DNA of 64,000 nucleotides from Actinomyces johnsonii (GTDB lineage Bacteria; Actinomycetota; Actinomycetes; Actinomycetales; Actinomycetaceae). The stretch spans positions 65,070 to 129,069 of the forward strand of contig NZ_VICB01000019.1 of the NCBI RefSeq assembly GCF_006546835.1. The letters are read 5' to 3'. Both the position numbers and the translations under genes were made by a program. Positions within the stretch are counted from its first letter, which is position 1. Every line of letters starts with the position of its first letter. Positions 17,007 through 26,023 of the stretch are shown one piece after another. Below the pieces are notes generated by a model that was given only the letters and a program-made list of their open reading frames with translations, had not been told where the DNA came from and did not search any database.

Positions 17007-18491
17007 CTACTCCAGGGCCCGGATGATGTCCTCGACGGTGTCCTTGGCATCGCCGAAGAGCATTGAGGTGTTCTCCCGGAAGAACAGCGGGTTGTCCACC
17101 CCGGCGTAGCCGGTGGCCATGGACCGCTTGAAGACGATGACCCGACTCGCCTCCCACACGTGCAGCACCGGCATGCCCGCGATCGGCGAGCCCGGCTCCT
17201 GGGCGGCCGGGTTGACGGTGTCGTTCGCGCCGATGATGAGGACGACGTCGACGTCGTCGAAGGAGTCGTTGACCTCGTCCATCTCCAGGACGATGTCGTA
17301 GGGGACCTTCGCCTCGGCCAGCAGCACGTTCATGTGCCCGGGCAGGCGGCCCGCCACTGGATGGATGCCGAAGGTGACCTCCACTCCCTCCGAGCGCAGC
17401 ATCTCGGTGAGGGTGGCCACCGGGTACTGGGCCTGGGCGACCGCCATCCCGTAGCCGGGGGTGATGACCACTCGCCGGGCGGACTGCAGCAGGTGAGCCA
17501 CCTGGCCGGCGCTGGTCTCGTCCACCGATCCCTCCTGCCCGGACCCGCCCGAGGCCGCAGAGGTGGAGTCGGTTCCATAGCCGCCTAGCAGCACCGAGGC
17601 GAAGGAGCGGTTCATGGCCTGGCACATGAGGTAGGACAGGTACGCCCCCGAGGAGCCCACCAGCGCTCCGGTGATGATGAGCAGGTCGTTGTCTACCATG
17701 AAACCGGTGAAGGCCGATGCCCAACCCGAGTAGGAGTTCATGATCGAGACGACCACCGGCATGTCGCCGCCGCCGATCGCCAGCACCAGGTGGGCTCCCA
17801 GCACCAGGGAGATGAGCGTCATCACCGCCAGGAAGGCCCAGCCTGTGCCGGAGCCGGCCGGTACGCTCATGAACCCCACCATGAGGAGCAGGGAGGCGAG
17901 GAGGGCCGCCAGGTTGAGCAGGTTGCGGCCCGGTAGCGTCAGCGGGCGCCCCGGCACACGACCGGCCAGCTTGAGGGCCGCCAGGATTGAGCCGGTGAAG
18001 GTCACCCCGCCGACGAACACGCCCAGGAAGACCTCGCCCAGGTGAAAGGCCCCCAGCGAGGCGGACAGGACGTCGGGGGAGACATAGGAGTTGTATCCCA
18101 CCAGGACGGCCGCCAGCCCCACCAGGCCGTTGAGCACGGCGATGAGCTGGGGCATCCCGGTCATCGCCACGCGTCTGGCCACCACCAGCCCGATGACCGA
18201 GCCCAGGGCCAGGCCCATGGCGATGAGCAGCAGAGTGGGCAGCACGCCCCGCGCGGGCTGGCTGCTCAAGGTCAGGCCGATGGCCGCGAGCACCGCCACC
18301 CCCATGCCGACGGCGCCCGCCACATTACCGGCCACCGCAGTCTCGTGGCGGGACAGGCCGGCCGCCGCCAGGATGAACAGGATCGCGGCCGCTATGTAGG
18401 CCAGGACCACCGGCGAGGGCAGCGATGGCACGGCGGCGATCAGCGTGTCCGACGACGCAGTCGGCATCAGAGTCGGCATGTGAATCATCAT
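17007..18491 (-). CDS. pntB: NAD(P) transhydrogenase subunit beta
   Basis: 494 residues, slightly longer than E. coli PntB (462). Some eight or nine membrane helices come first (proton channel, domain II), then the NADP(H)-binding domain III from about 320 with [43 protein letters not shown] and [16 protein letters not shown]. With PntA it couples hydride transfer between NADH and NADP+ to proton re-entry, supplying NADPH. The ATG is 12 bases after the pntA stop with GGGGAGCAG before it, so the two form one operon. Confidence 0.96.
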   Translation of the reverse strand: MMIHMPTLMPTASSDTLIAAVPSLPSPVVLAYIAAAILFILAAAGLSRHETAVAGNVAGAVGMGVAVLAAIGLTLSSQPARGVLPTLLLIAMGLALGSVIGLVVARRVAMTGMPQLIAVLNGLVGLAAVLVGYNSYVSPDVLSASLGAFHLGEVFLGVFVGGVTFTGSILAALKLAGRVPGRPLTLPGRNLLNLAALLASLLLMVGFMSVPAGSGTGWAFLAVMTLISLVLGAHLVLAIGGGDMPVVVSIMNSYSGWASAFTGFMVDNDLLIITGALVGSSGAYLSYLMCQAMNRSFASVLLGGYGTDSTSAASGGSGQEGSVDETSAGQVAHLLQSARRVVITPGYGMAVAQAQYPVATLTEMLRSEGVEVTFGIHPVAGRLPGHMNVLLAEAKVPYDIVLEMDEVNDSFDDVDVVLIIGANDTVNPAAQEPGSPIAGMPVLHVWEASRVIVFKRSMATGYAGVDNPLFFRENTSMLFGDAKDTVEDIIRALE

Positions 18492-18503
18492 CTGCTCCCC
18501 ACC

Positions 18504-20051
18504 TCAGTCCTTCGTGAACATGGCGAGCATGCGGTGGGTGACCGCGAAGCCGCCGACGATGTTGATCGTGGCCAGGACCACCGCCGCCAGGCTGATGGCG
18601 CTGATGACGGGATGGGGATGACCCACCTGCGAGATCGCCCCGACCAGGATGATCCCGGAGATCGCGTTGGTGACTGACATGAGCGGCGTGTGCAGGGCGG
18701 GGGTCACGTTGGAGATGACGTGGAAGCCCAGGATCACCGAGAGCATGAGCACGATGTAGTGGCTCGTCGCGGCCGACGGCGTCACCAGGATCAGGGCGGC
18801 GGCCACCAGGCTCGCCGCGGCCAGCCCCAGCCACTGCCGGGAGCGGGAGCGCGCCTGCGCCGCCCGGGCGGCCTCCCGGGAGGCCTCGTCGTCGGCCGCC
18901 TTCGCTGGGCTCCCCGGGGCGGGAGAGGCCGAGACCCGGATCGGGGGCGGGGGCCACAGCAGCTCGCCGTCGTGGGTCACCGTGATGGTTCGGACCACCT
19001 CATCGTCCAGGTCCAGGGCGAGTTCCCCGTCTTTGGCGGGGGTGAGGAGAGCCAGCAGATTGACGATGTTGCGCCCGTAGAGCTGGGAGGCCTGCGAGGG
19101 CAGCAGCCCGGCCAGGTCCGTGTGCCCCACGATGGTGACGCCGCCCTCGGTGGTGACGACCTCGCCGGGCACCGTCAGCTCAGTGTTGCCGCCGGTGGCC
19201 GCCGCCATGTCGATGATGACCGAGCCGGGGCGCATGGCCTCGATCGCGGCCCGGTCCAGGAGCACCGGTGCGCGGCGACCAGGGATGCTCGCGGTGGTGA
19301 TGACGACGTCGGATTCGGTGGCCTGCCGGGCGTAGAGCGCGTTGGCCTCGGCTGCCTGATCGGCGCTCATCTCCTTGGCGTAGCCGTCGGAGGAGACCTC
19401 CTGGGCGCTGGGCAGTGGCACGAACTGCGCCCCCATGGAGCGGACCTGGTCGGCGACCTCGGGACGCACGTCGGAGCCGCGCACCAGCGCGCCCAGGGAG
19501 CAGGCGGTGCCGATCGCGGAGAGGCCCGCCACGCCCGCGCCGATGACGTAGACGGCCGCCGGCGGGAACTTCCCGGCAGCGGTCACCTGCCCGCTGAACA
19601 GCCTGCCGAAGTGCGACGCTGCCTCGATGACGGCCCGGTAGCCGGCGAGGTTCGCCTGAGAGGAGAGTACGTCCAGGGACTGCGCCCGCGAGATCCTCGG
19701 GACCACGTCCAGGGCCAGGCAGGTGATGCCCCGCTCCCGCAGCGTCTCGAGGAGCTCTGGCTGGCGCGTCGGGTCCAGCCGGCAGATGAGGACCGCGCCC
19801 CGGCTCATGAGCGCCAGCTGCTCCTCGGCCGGGGATGAGGCGCTCACCACGACTTCGCAGCCCCAGACCCGGGCTCCGCCTGCGGTCTGGGCCCCGGCGG
19901 CCTCGTAGGCGTCATCGGGGAACTGCGCCCGCCCGCCGGCGCCGTGCTCGACCAGGACCTCGTAGCCCAGACGGATCATCCGCTCCACCGTCTGCGGACT
20001 CGCAGCGGCGCGCGGCTGATCCGCAGGCTCCCGGGGGACTCCGATGCGCAT
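18504..20051 (-). CDS. pntA: NAD(P) transhydrogenase subunit alpha
   Basis: 515 residues, the one-piece E. coli-like alpha subunit rather than the split form. The N-terminal NAD(H)-binding domain I resembles alanine dehydrogenase (begins MRIGVPREPADQPRAAASP; VPRISRAQSLDVLSSQANLA; YVIGAGVAGLSAIGTACSLGA). A charged, proline-rich linker precedes three to four C-terminal helices that form part of domain II. The ATG at 20051 was chosen because GGAGG sits 5 bases upstream; in-frame codons further upstream do not fit the family. Confidence 0.95.
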   Translation of the reverse strand: MRIGVPREPADQPRAAASPQTVERMIRLGYEVLVEHGAGGRAQFPDDAYEAAGAQTAGGARVWGCEVVVSASSPAEEQLALMSRGAVLICRLDPTRQPELLETLRERGITCLALDVVPRISRAQSLDVLSSQANLAGYRAVIEAASHFGRLFSGQVTAAGKFPPAAVYVIGAGVAGLSAIGTACSLGALVRGSDVRPEVADQVRSMGAQFVPLPSAQEVSSDGYAKEMSADQAAEANALYARQATESDVVITTASIPGRRAPVLLDRAAIEAMRPGSVIIDMAAATGGNTELTVPGEVVTTEGGVTIVGHTDLAGLLPSQASQLYGRNIVNLLALLTPAKDGELALDLDDEVVRTITVTHDGELLWPPPPIRVSASPAPGSPAKAADDEASREAARAAQARSRSRQWLGLAAASLVAAALILVTPSAATSHYIVLMLSVILGFHVISNVTPALHTPLMSVTNAISGIILVGAISQVGHPHPVISAISLAAVVLATINIVGGFAVTHRMLAMFTKD

Positions 20052-20196
20052 AGTGCCTCCTCGCACGATACGGCTGCCGTCGTCGGCAGGTCGCAAGAAA
20101 CTATCGGCAAGATAGAAGGTTCCGCAGTTTACGGCAAGGGGGCGTCGGTGTCGCCCCGGCGACCGACGATGCTGTCGGAAGGCCGGGGCAGGGAGC

Positions 20197-20952
20197 TCAG
20201 GGACGGGCCATGTCCCAGCAGCGGGCGCCGCCGGTCATACCTGCCTCGTTGGGGACTACGACGACGTCGTCGCCGATCCTGGCCAGCTGGGCCGCCGTGA
20301 TCCGGCGCGAATTGCCACCGCCCAGGTAGAGGCGGTCCCACAGGTACATGGGGCGCAGCGCGTCGACGACGCGGCGCACCCGGCGTGACCAGTGGGCGTC
20401 GCCCAGGCGCAGGCGCTCATGCTCGCCGATGTAGTCGTCGTAGGTCAGGCCCCAGCGCACCGGCCCCTGGGAGACCTCCACGTGCGGGGCCAGGCCCCCG
20501 TTGTCGAAGACGGCGTTGCCCAGACCCGTACCCAGCGTCACGATCATCTCCAGGCCGCGGCCGGTGACGACGCCGGCGCCGGCGACCTCGGCGTCGTTGA
20601 GGACCAGGGAAGGGATGCCCAGGGCGTGCGAAACGCTGGTGCCCATGTTGAAACGGGCCCAAGCCTCCACCAGGTCGGGCAGCACTTTGGAACGGGGTCC
20701 GTCCTTGGTGATGTAGTGGGGCGTGGCGATGACGACCCCGTGGCGGATCATGCCCGGCATCCCCACCGTCACCCGATCCGCGCCCGGCAGCTGGGAGGCC
20801 AGCGAGGCGATGGTTTCCACCAGCTTCATCGGTGGCAGCGGGTAAGGGGTCGGGGTGCGCACGGCGCGGGAGATGATGTTGCCCTCGGCGTCCAGCACCG
20901 AGGCCTTGATGCCGCCGCCGCCGCAGTCCACGGACAGAGTCGTTGTGCTCAC
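20197..20952 (-). CDS. ppgK: ROK-family kinase, probable polyphosphate glucokinase
   Basis: 251 residues. The ATP/phosphate loop VDCGGGGIKASVLD and the ND catalytic motif (LVLNDAEVAGAG) are present, followed by TLGTGLGNAVFDNG and the C-terminal LYLGGGNSRRI. Length and layout fit actinobacterial polyphosphate glucokinases, which phosphorylate glucose from polyphosphate or ATP, but substrate cannot be read from sequence. The start is the GTG at 20952; a TAGGCT hexamer (minus strand, 20960-20965) lies only 7 bases upstream, suggesting a leaderless mRNA. It is divergent from truA with 48 bases between. Confidence 0.82.
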   Translation of the reverse strand: MSTTTLSVDCGGGGIKASVLDAEGNIISRAVRTPTPYPLPPMKLVETIASLASQLPGADRVTVGMPGMIRHGVVIATPHYITKDGPRSKVLPDLVEAWARFNMGTSVSHALGIPSLVLNDAEVAGAGVVTGRGLEMIVTLGTGLGNAVFDNGGLAPHVEVSQGPVRWGLTYDDYIGEHERLRLGDAHWSRRVRRVVDALRPMYLWDRLYLGGGNSRRITAAQLARIGDDVVVVPNEAGMTGGARCWDMARP

Positions 20953-20959
20953 GGCTGCG

Positions 20960-20965
20960 AGCCTA
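20960..20965 (-). promoter_or_regulatory. -10 hexamer TAGGCT of ppgK (leaderless arrangement)
   Basis: On the minus strand TAGGCT is followed by seven bases and then the GTG start. No ribosome binding site can fit in between. The same geometry precedes tsaB, tsaD and sdhC in this window. Confidence 0.5.
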
Positions 20966-21000
20966 GTGGAAGCGCCGGGCCGGTAGGGTTCAATGGGACC

Positions 21001-21888
21001 ATGCCACGCATCCGCCTCGACCTGGCCTACGACGGTACCTTCTTCTCCGGGTGGGCCGCCCAGCCCGGGCTTCGCACCGTCGAGGGGGTCCTGGCCGCGG
21101 CCCTGGCCACCGTTCTGCGCGAGCCTGTCCGCCTCACGGTGGCCGGCCGTACCGACGCCGGCGTCCACGCCGCCGCACAGGTGGTCCACCTCGATGTGAG
21201 TCCCGAGGCCTGGATCGCGCTGCCCGGGCGCTCTGAGCGTCGCCCCGAGACCGCCCTGCTCACCAGGCTCGCCGGCGTTCTGGCGCGCGAGGCGCAAGAG
21301 AGCCTGCCGCTGACCCCGCGCGGAGCCGGCGACGTCGTCGTCACCGGGGCGCGCATCGTGCCGGACGCCTTCGACGCCCGCTTCGGCGCGCTCAGTCGCC
21401 GCTACACCTACCGGATCGCCGACGCCGACGCCCCGCGCGACCCCGCCCGGCGCGCCACCGTCCTGTGGCTGCCGGACCGGCTCGACGTTCAGGCCATGGA
21501 GGCCTCGACCGCGCCCCTGCTGGGCGAGCACGACTTCCTGTCCTACTGCAAGCCCCGCCAGGGCGCCACGACCATCCGCACCCTGCGCACCCTGGACTGG
21601 CAACGGGCTTCCACCGGGGCGGATGCCGGGCTCGTCGTCCTGTCCGTCGTCGCCGACGCCTTCTGCCACTCCATGGTCCGTTCCCTGGTGGGAGCCGGTC
21701 TCGCCGTCGGACAGGGGCGAAAGCCGGTCTCCTGGCCGGGCGAGCTCCTGGCGGCCCGCACGCGCAATGGCGCCGCCCCCGTCGCTCCGCCGCACGGGCT
21801 GACCCTGGAGGAGGTCGTCTACCCGGACGACGACGATCTCGCCGCTCGGGCCGAGCGCGCCCGCGCCACCCGTCGCCTGACCTGCTGA
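21001..21888 (+). CDS. truA: tRNA pseudouridine(38-40) synthase TruA
   Basis: 295 residues. The catalytic aspartate lies in AGRTDAGVHAAAQVVHL, and the two-lobed TruA pattern is complete (begins MPRIRLDLAYDGTFFSGWA; later FDARFGALSRRYTYRI, CHSMVRSLVGAGLAVG). It isomerises uridines in the tRNA anticodon arm. In many actinobacteria truA directly follows rplQ; here 11.4 kb lies between them. The ATG at 21001 has no strong ribosome binding site; a TAGGGT lies 11 bases upstream. Confidence 0.96.
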   Translation: MPRIRLDLAYDGTFFSGWAAQPGLRTVEGVLAAALATVLREPVRLTVAGRTDAGVHAAAQVVHLDVSPEAWIALPGRSERRPETALLTRLAGVLAREAQESLPLTPRGAGDVVVTGARIVPDAFDARFGALSRRYTYRIADADAPRDPARRATVLWLPDRLDVQAMEASTAPLLGEHDFLSYCKPRQGATTIRTLRTLDWQRASTGADAGLVVLSVVADAFCHSMVRSLVGAGLAVGQGRKPVSWPGELLAARTRNGAAPVAPPHGLTLEEVVYPDDDDLAARAERARATRRLTC

Positions 21889-21997
21889 CCGCATTACCTC
21901 TCCGACTCCCACCGCCCCAGAACCGCCCGAGCCGCGCTCCCCGATCCGCCTCTGCGGGCCGCGTGGTGCGATTCACGCAACTGGAAAGCCGCACCTT

Positions 21998-22027
21998 TTG
22001 ACCCTCCCGCGGGGCGGCCGGTACTGT
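21998..22027 (+). promoter_or_regulatory. Promoter of rplM-rpsI
   Basis: -35 TTGACC (21998-22003), 18-base spacer, -10 TACTGT (22022-22027). This fits the vegetative actinobacterial consensus well and predicts a 5' leader of about 160 bases before rplM, long enough for autoregulation by L13, which is known in E. coli. The rest of the 305-base truA-rplM gap shows nothing else clear. Confidence 0.65.
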
Positions 22028-22193
22028 TGGCAATCGTCGTGCAGCACGCGTGCGCGTGTCCGCGGTGCCGTCCCACTCGCCCCGGATCGCCTGTGCTCCG
22101 ACCACTCACCTGACCATGGTGGTCTCGCCGAACCGCGAACGCTTCGCAGCGCTTCGGCGTGCCCACTCGCCAAGAGAAACGAAGGCAACGCCC

Positions 22194-22637
22194 GTGCGCA
22201 CGTATACACCGAAGCCCGGCGACGTCGAGAAGAGCTGGTACGTCATCGACGCCACCGACGTCGTCCTGGGTCGACTCGCGGCCCAGGCCGCCACCCTGCT
22301 CCGTGGGAAGCACAAGCCCCAGTTCGCGCCTAACGAGGACTGCGGCGACTACGTCGTCATCATCAACGCCGACAAGGTGGCCCTCACCAACGGCAAGGCC
22401 GACAAGAAGTTCGCCTACCGCCACTCCGGTCACCCAGGCGGTCTGACCGCCGTCTCCTACCGCGACCTGCTGGCCACCCGCCCCGAGCGCGCCGTCGAGA
22501 AGGCCGTCAAGGGCATGGTGCCCCACACCAAGCTCGGTCGCGCCCAGCTCAAGAAGCTCAGGGTCTACGCGGGTGCCGAGCATCCGCACGCTTCCCAGAA
22601 CCCGAAGACGTTCGAGATCACCCAGGTCGCCCAGTAA
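22194..22637 (+). CDS. rplM: 50S ribosomal protein L13
   Basis: 147 residues starting (GTG) [19 protein letters not shown] and containing [25 protein letters not shown] and [18 protein letters not shown], all typical of L13, an early large-subunit assembly protein. I placed the start at the GTG at 22194; an open frame upstream does not match the family. GAAGG lies 9 bases upstream. rpsI follows in the same operon. Confidence 0.96.
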   Translation: MRTYTPKPGDVEKSWYVIDATDVVLGRLAAQAATLLRGKHKPQFAPNEDCGDYVVIINADKVALTNGKADKKFAYRHSGHPGGLTAVSYRDLLATRPERAVEKAVKGMVPHTKLGRAQLKKLRVYAGAEHPHASQNPKTFEITQVAQ

Positions 22638-22680
22638 GCGCTTCAGCGCTCGGCACCTCGCGACAAGCAAAGGACACATC

Positions 22681-23175
22681 GTGGCTGAGACCACTGTCGA
22701 CATCGACGCGCTGGACGAGGAGAACGCCCCCTCCAGCTACACCACCGAGACCGAGGAGTCCGCTCCGGGTCGCGGCCAGTCCATCACCGCCCCCGGCTCG
22801 GGTCTGGGACGCCGCAAGGAGGCAATCGCCCGCGTGCGCCTCGTGCCCGGCACCGGTCAGTGGACGCTGAACGGCCGCTCCCTGGAGGACTACTTCCCCA
22901 ACAAGCTGCACCAGCAGCTCGTGCGCGCGCCCTTCGCCATCCTGGACCTCGAAGGCCGCTTCGACGTCGTCGCCCGCATCAACGGCGGCGGCGTCTCCGG
23001 CCAGGCCGGTGCCCTGCGTCTGGGGATCGCCCGCGCCCTCAACGAGATCGACCGCGAGGCCAACCGCGCCACCCTCAAGAAGGCCGGTTTCCTCTCCCGT
23101 GACTCGCGCATCGTGGAGCGCAAGAAGGCCGGTCTGCACAAGGCCCGTCGCGCCCCCCAGTACTCCAAGCGCTGA
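22681..23175 (+). CDS. rpsI: 30S ribosomal protein S9
   Basis: 164 residues, about 34 more than E. coli S9. The first ~38 residues are acidic and Thr/Ser-rich ([18 protein letters not shown]...), followed by the core [19 protein letters not shown] through the invariant basic C-terminus APQYSKR that reaches the P-site tRNA. Acidic N-terminal extensions are seen in actinobacterial S9. The GTG at 22681 has AAAGGA upstream. A hairpin terminator follows. Confidence 0.96.
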   Translation: MAETTVDIDALDEENAPSSYTTETEESAPGRGQSITAPGSGLGRRKEAIARVRLVPGTGQWTLNGRSLEDYFPNKLHQQLVRAPFAILDLEGRFDVVARINGGGVSGQAGALRLGIARALNEIDREANRATLKKAGFLSRDSRIVERKKAGLHKARRAPQYSKR

Positions 23176-23228
23176 TTCGGCGCGGTACCGGCCGGGCAGG
23201 TCGGAACCGCCCGTCCGCCTCGTACGAC

Positions 23229-23265
23229 GGCGGCCGTCCCCGCACCGGGACGGCCGCCATCGTCG
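23229..23265 (+). terminator. Terminator after rpsI
   Basis: A perfect 12-base-pair stem (23229-23240 with 23247-23258) with a CGCACC loop, followed by ATCGTCGTT. It closes the rplM-rpsI operon, about 200 bases before glmM. Confidence 0.75.
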
Positions 23266-23468
23266 TTCCGTCAGGGGTCGCCGCGATCGGTTCCGTTCTC
23301 GATGGAGGGAATCGGCCGGTGGCGCGATTGGGCGCAACGACGGCGTAGAGCTGAAGCGGAGCCGCCCCCGAGGACATCAGACCTTGCTCGCCCTGCGGTC
23401 GTCATGTCCCCGTAGCGGGCGGCCCGTGGCAGGATGGTGCTGTTTCGTCATCCATCAGGAGGATTTCC

Positions 23469-24830
23469 ATGGCTCGTCTCTTCGGAACCGACGGCGTACG
23501 CGGCCTGGCCAACGACCTGCTCACGCCTACCCTGGCCGTACAGCTCGGTGAGGCCGCGGCCCGCGTCCTGACCAAGGACTCGCCCGCCACCCGGCGCTCG
23601 CGCAGCGTCCGCCCCCGTGCCATCGTGGGTCGCGACACCCGCGCCTCCGGAGAGTTTCTCGACCACGCCATCAGCGCGGGCCTGGCCTCCTCCGGGATCG
23701 ATGTCACCCGCGTGGGCGTCCTGCCCACCCCGGCGATCGCCCACCTGACGGCCACCCAGGACATCGAGCTGGGCGTCATGATCTCCGCCTCCCACAACCC
23801 CTTCCCGGACAACGGCATCAAGTTCATCGCCCGCGGCGGCTACAAGCTCGCCGACTCCGTCGAGGACGAGATCGAGGCGCTCTTGGGCAAGGTCAGCGAC
23901 CGCCCCACCGGCTCCGACGTCGGCCGTGTCATCAAGGGCGAGACCGTTGCCGACCAGAACTACATCAACCACCTCGTCGACTCCGCCGCCACCGACCTGT
24001 CCGGGCTGCGCATCGTCGTCGACGCCTCCAACGGGGCCGCCTCCGTCGTCGGGCCGGCCGCGCTGCGAGCCTCCGGCGCCGAGGTCATCGTCATCAACGC
24101 CTCCCCGGACGGCCTCAACATCAACGACAACTGCGGCTCCACCCATCCCGAGCAGCTGCAGAACTACGTCAAGGCCGTCGGCGCCGACATGGGCGTGGCC
24201 TACGACGGCGACGCCGATCGCTGCCTGGCTGTGGACGCCGACGGACAGCTCGTCGACGGCGACCAGATCATGGGCATGCTCGCCATCGGCATGAAGGCCG
24301 ATGGCACCCTCGGCTCCGACACTCTCGTCGTCACCGTCATGAGCAACCTCGGCCTCATCCTGGCCATGCGCGAGCACGGCATCCGCACCGTCCAGACCGG
24401 CGTGGGCGACCGCTACGTGCTCGAGCGCATGCTCCAGGGCGGCTACACCCTGGGCGGCGAGCAGTCCGGGCACGTCATCGACACCCTCCACGCCACCACC
24501 GGCGACGGCGTGCTCACCTCCCTGCGCGTGGCCGCGCGCGTCAAGCGCACCGGCAAGACTCTGGCCGAGCTCGCCAGTGTCGTGACCCGCCTGCCCCAGA
24601 CGCTCATCAACGTCAAGAACGTGGACAAGGCCGCCGCCAGCACCAACCAGTCTGTGCAGGATGCTGTCGCCTCCGCGGAGAAGGAGCTGGGCGAGACCGG
24701 CCGCGTCCTGCTGCGGCCCTCGGGCACCGAGCCTCTCGTGCGCGTCATGGTCGAGGCTGCGTCTCAGGAGGAGGCCGACCGCGTGGCCCGATCCCTGGCC
24801 GACACCGTCAAGAACAACCTCAGTCTGTGA
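23469..24830 (+). CDS. glmM: Phosphoglucosamine mutase
   Basis: 453 residues; converts glucosamine-6-phosphate to glucosamine-1-phosphate for UDP-GlcNAc and peptidoglycan. Catalytic serine loop ISASHNPFPDNGIKF (Ser about 103), metal loop DGDADR, sugar loop GGEQSGHVI and phosphate loop RPSGTEPLVRVM are all present. GAGGA lies before the ATG. Its partner glmS is 10 kb downstream in this window, separated by an accessory block. Confidence 0.97.
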   Translation: MARLFGTDGVRGLANDLLTPTLAVQLGEAAARVLTKDSPATRRSRSVRPRAIVGRDTRASGEFLDHAISAGLASSGIDVTRVGVLPTPAIAHLTATQDIELGVMISASHNPFPDNGIKFIARGGYKLADSVEDEIEALLGKVSDRPTGSDVGRVIKGETVADQNYINHLVDSAATDLSGLRIVVDASNGAASVVGPAALRASGAEVIVINASPDGLNINDNCGSTHPEQLQNYVKAVGADMGVAYDGDADRCLAVDADGQLVDGDQIMGMLAIGMKADGTLGSDTLVVTVMSNLGLILAMREHGIRTVQTGVGDRYVLERMLQGGYTLGGEQSGHVIDTLHATTGDGVLTSLRVAARVKRTGKTLAELASVVTRLPQTLINVKNVDKAAASTNQSVQDAVASAEKELGETGRVLLRPSGTEPLVRVMVEAASQEEADRVARSLADTVKNNLSL

Positions 24831-24851
24831 GCTGACGGAAGGTTTCTCGTC

Positions 24852-24916
24852 GGCCTTCAGAAGAAGGCCATTATGTCCAACCTATGTGCCCCGCCCAGAA
24901 CCTATGGGCGGGGCAC
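24852..24916 (+). terminator. Double hairpin terminator after glmM
   Basis: First a 7-base-pair stem (24852-24858 with 24863-24869), then a perfect 12-base-pair stem (24886-24897 with 24905-24916) with a 7-base loop. It marks the edge between the conserved glmM gene and the accessory block. Confidence 0.75.
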
Positions 24917-25059
24917 AAGGTATTGAACCTTCTGGGACTGCTGGCACACGTCGTAGCCGTGTAGTGGTCGACGGCTATGCCTCAGCCTCAATGTTATTGC
25001 CGATCTACTTCTGATATAACTTTTGGGATAAAGCGTCTATCAAATCGAGCGGAGCGAGC

Positions 25060-25449
25060 ATGGAGTTGCCCGATGGCGGATACCGTCCTCCGCCGATCCA
25101 CGTATGTGAGGACGAAACCTACCCGATCGATGTTGGCCCGATCTCCGGGCCAGGGTGCCACCGAATAGTCATACGGCTGAGGACCTACAGAGGGCGAGTG
25201 GTTGACTATGCGCTCCAGCACGAGTGGCGCTCCGGCCCGGATGATGACTGGCAGCCTGTGTTTCGGATTGACACACGTCATGGTTGCATCCACTCTCACC
25301 AATACCATCGGGACCGAGACCGTGAGACCCGTCCCATCCAAGAAGTACTAGGGAGGAACGACCATGCCATACTGGGGGCGTCTTACGACGAGTTATACAA
25401 GCAGGTAATCGATTGGATGGAACAGCACTTCAGGAGCTGGCAGAGATGA
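25060..25449 (+). CDS. Uncharacterised protein with RxDxxHGxxHxHxY motif
   Basis: 129 residues. I do not recognise a characterised family. The centre has RIDTRHGCIHSHQYHRD, a histidine-rich stretch flanked by beta-strand-like segments and ending in a helix ELYKQVIDWMEQHF. Small proteins of this shape occur in two-gene, toxin-antitoxin-like units, which is only a suggestion. Its stop overlaps the ATG of the next gene by four bases (ATGA at 25446-25449). A TATAAC at 25015-25020 may be its -10; the upstream DNA is A/T-richer than the backbone. Confidence 0.7.
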   Translation: MELPDGGYRPPPIHVCEDETYPIDVGPISGPGCHRIVIRLRTYRGRVVDYALQHEWRSGPDDDWQPVFRIDTRHGCIHSHQYHRDRDRETRPIQEVLGRNDHAILGASYDELYKQVIDWMEQHFRSWQR

Positions 25450-25907
25450 GTGACACCAAGACGACGCGGCGTGACGCGGCGCGCGCTGTGGGGCTCTTCC
25501 TCGGTACGACTCAGGGGCGGGAGTTGTTCAGGCGCAACCACTATCTCAATGACACCAGGATCCTTGCGGTCCCTGAGTCCGAGCCCATCGACTCCGTGAT
25601 CGCCGATCACCTCGACCACGGTGCTGACACGATAGTCGCCGTGTTCTTCCCCGACCGTCAGGGCAGCAAGCGCTTCGGCTTTTTCAGGTGGGAGATGCCT
25701 TCAAGGCAGGCCCCCGAAGGGTGGGGCACTGCCGATGGGGTGACGCTGGGTACCGGGCCTCAGGGCCACACATCGTCCATCGGCGCTGTGATGGATACGA
25801 TGAAGGCTCAACGTTTTACTCTTTCTGACGATGGTCATCACGATGACGTCCCGGACGTGTCTGCCCTGCTCAAGCGCATGTCATCCAAAGCGTTTGCTGC
25901 TTCCTAA
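25446..25907 (+). CDS. Uncharacterised protein, second gene of a two-gene unit
   Basis: 153 residues, MSDTKTTRRDAARAVGLFLG at the start. No motif I recognise; the N-terminal third is helical and basic, the middle contains DTIVAVFFPDRQGSKRFGFFRWE. No membrane segment. It is translationally coupled to the preceding gene (ATGA overlap), so the two products probably act together. Possibly an antidote or partner of the upstream protein; not supported beyond context. Confidence 0.7.
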   Translation: MSDTKTTRRDAARAVGLFLGTTQGRELFRRNHYLNDTRILAVPESEPIDSVIADHLDHGADTIVAVFFPDRQGSKRFGFFRWEMPSRQAPEGWGTADGVTLGTGPQGHTSSIGAVMDTMKAQRFTLSDDGHHDDVPDVSALLKRMSSKAFAAS

Positions 25908-26023
25908 CACCTGAGTCTCACTTGAAGCTCTCGACGTCGGCGCGCTGTCATGATGGTGGTGGGCCTCGCGGCCTATCTTGACCGCTGGAACACCGCCTCA
26001 CGGCGATGGGGGAGAATAGGCCC

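Noticed and set aside
16288..17724. 478-codon open frame on the minus strand across mgtC and pntB
   Set aside because: Overlaps two well-supported genes in other frames and is Gly/His/Arg low-complexity.
20953..21912. N-terminal extension of the ROK kinase across truA
   Set aside because: The extension is antisense to truA; the kinase domain begins at the GTG 20952.
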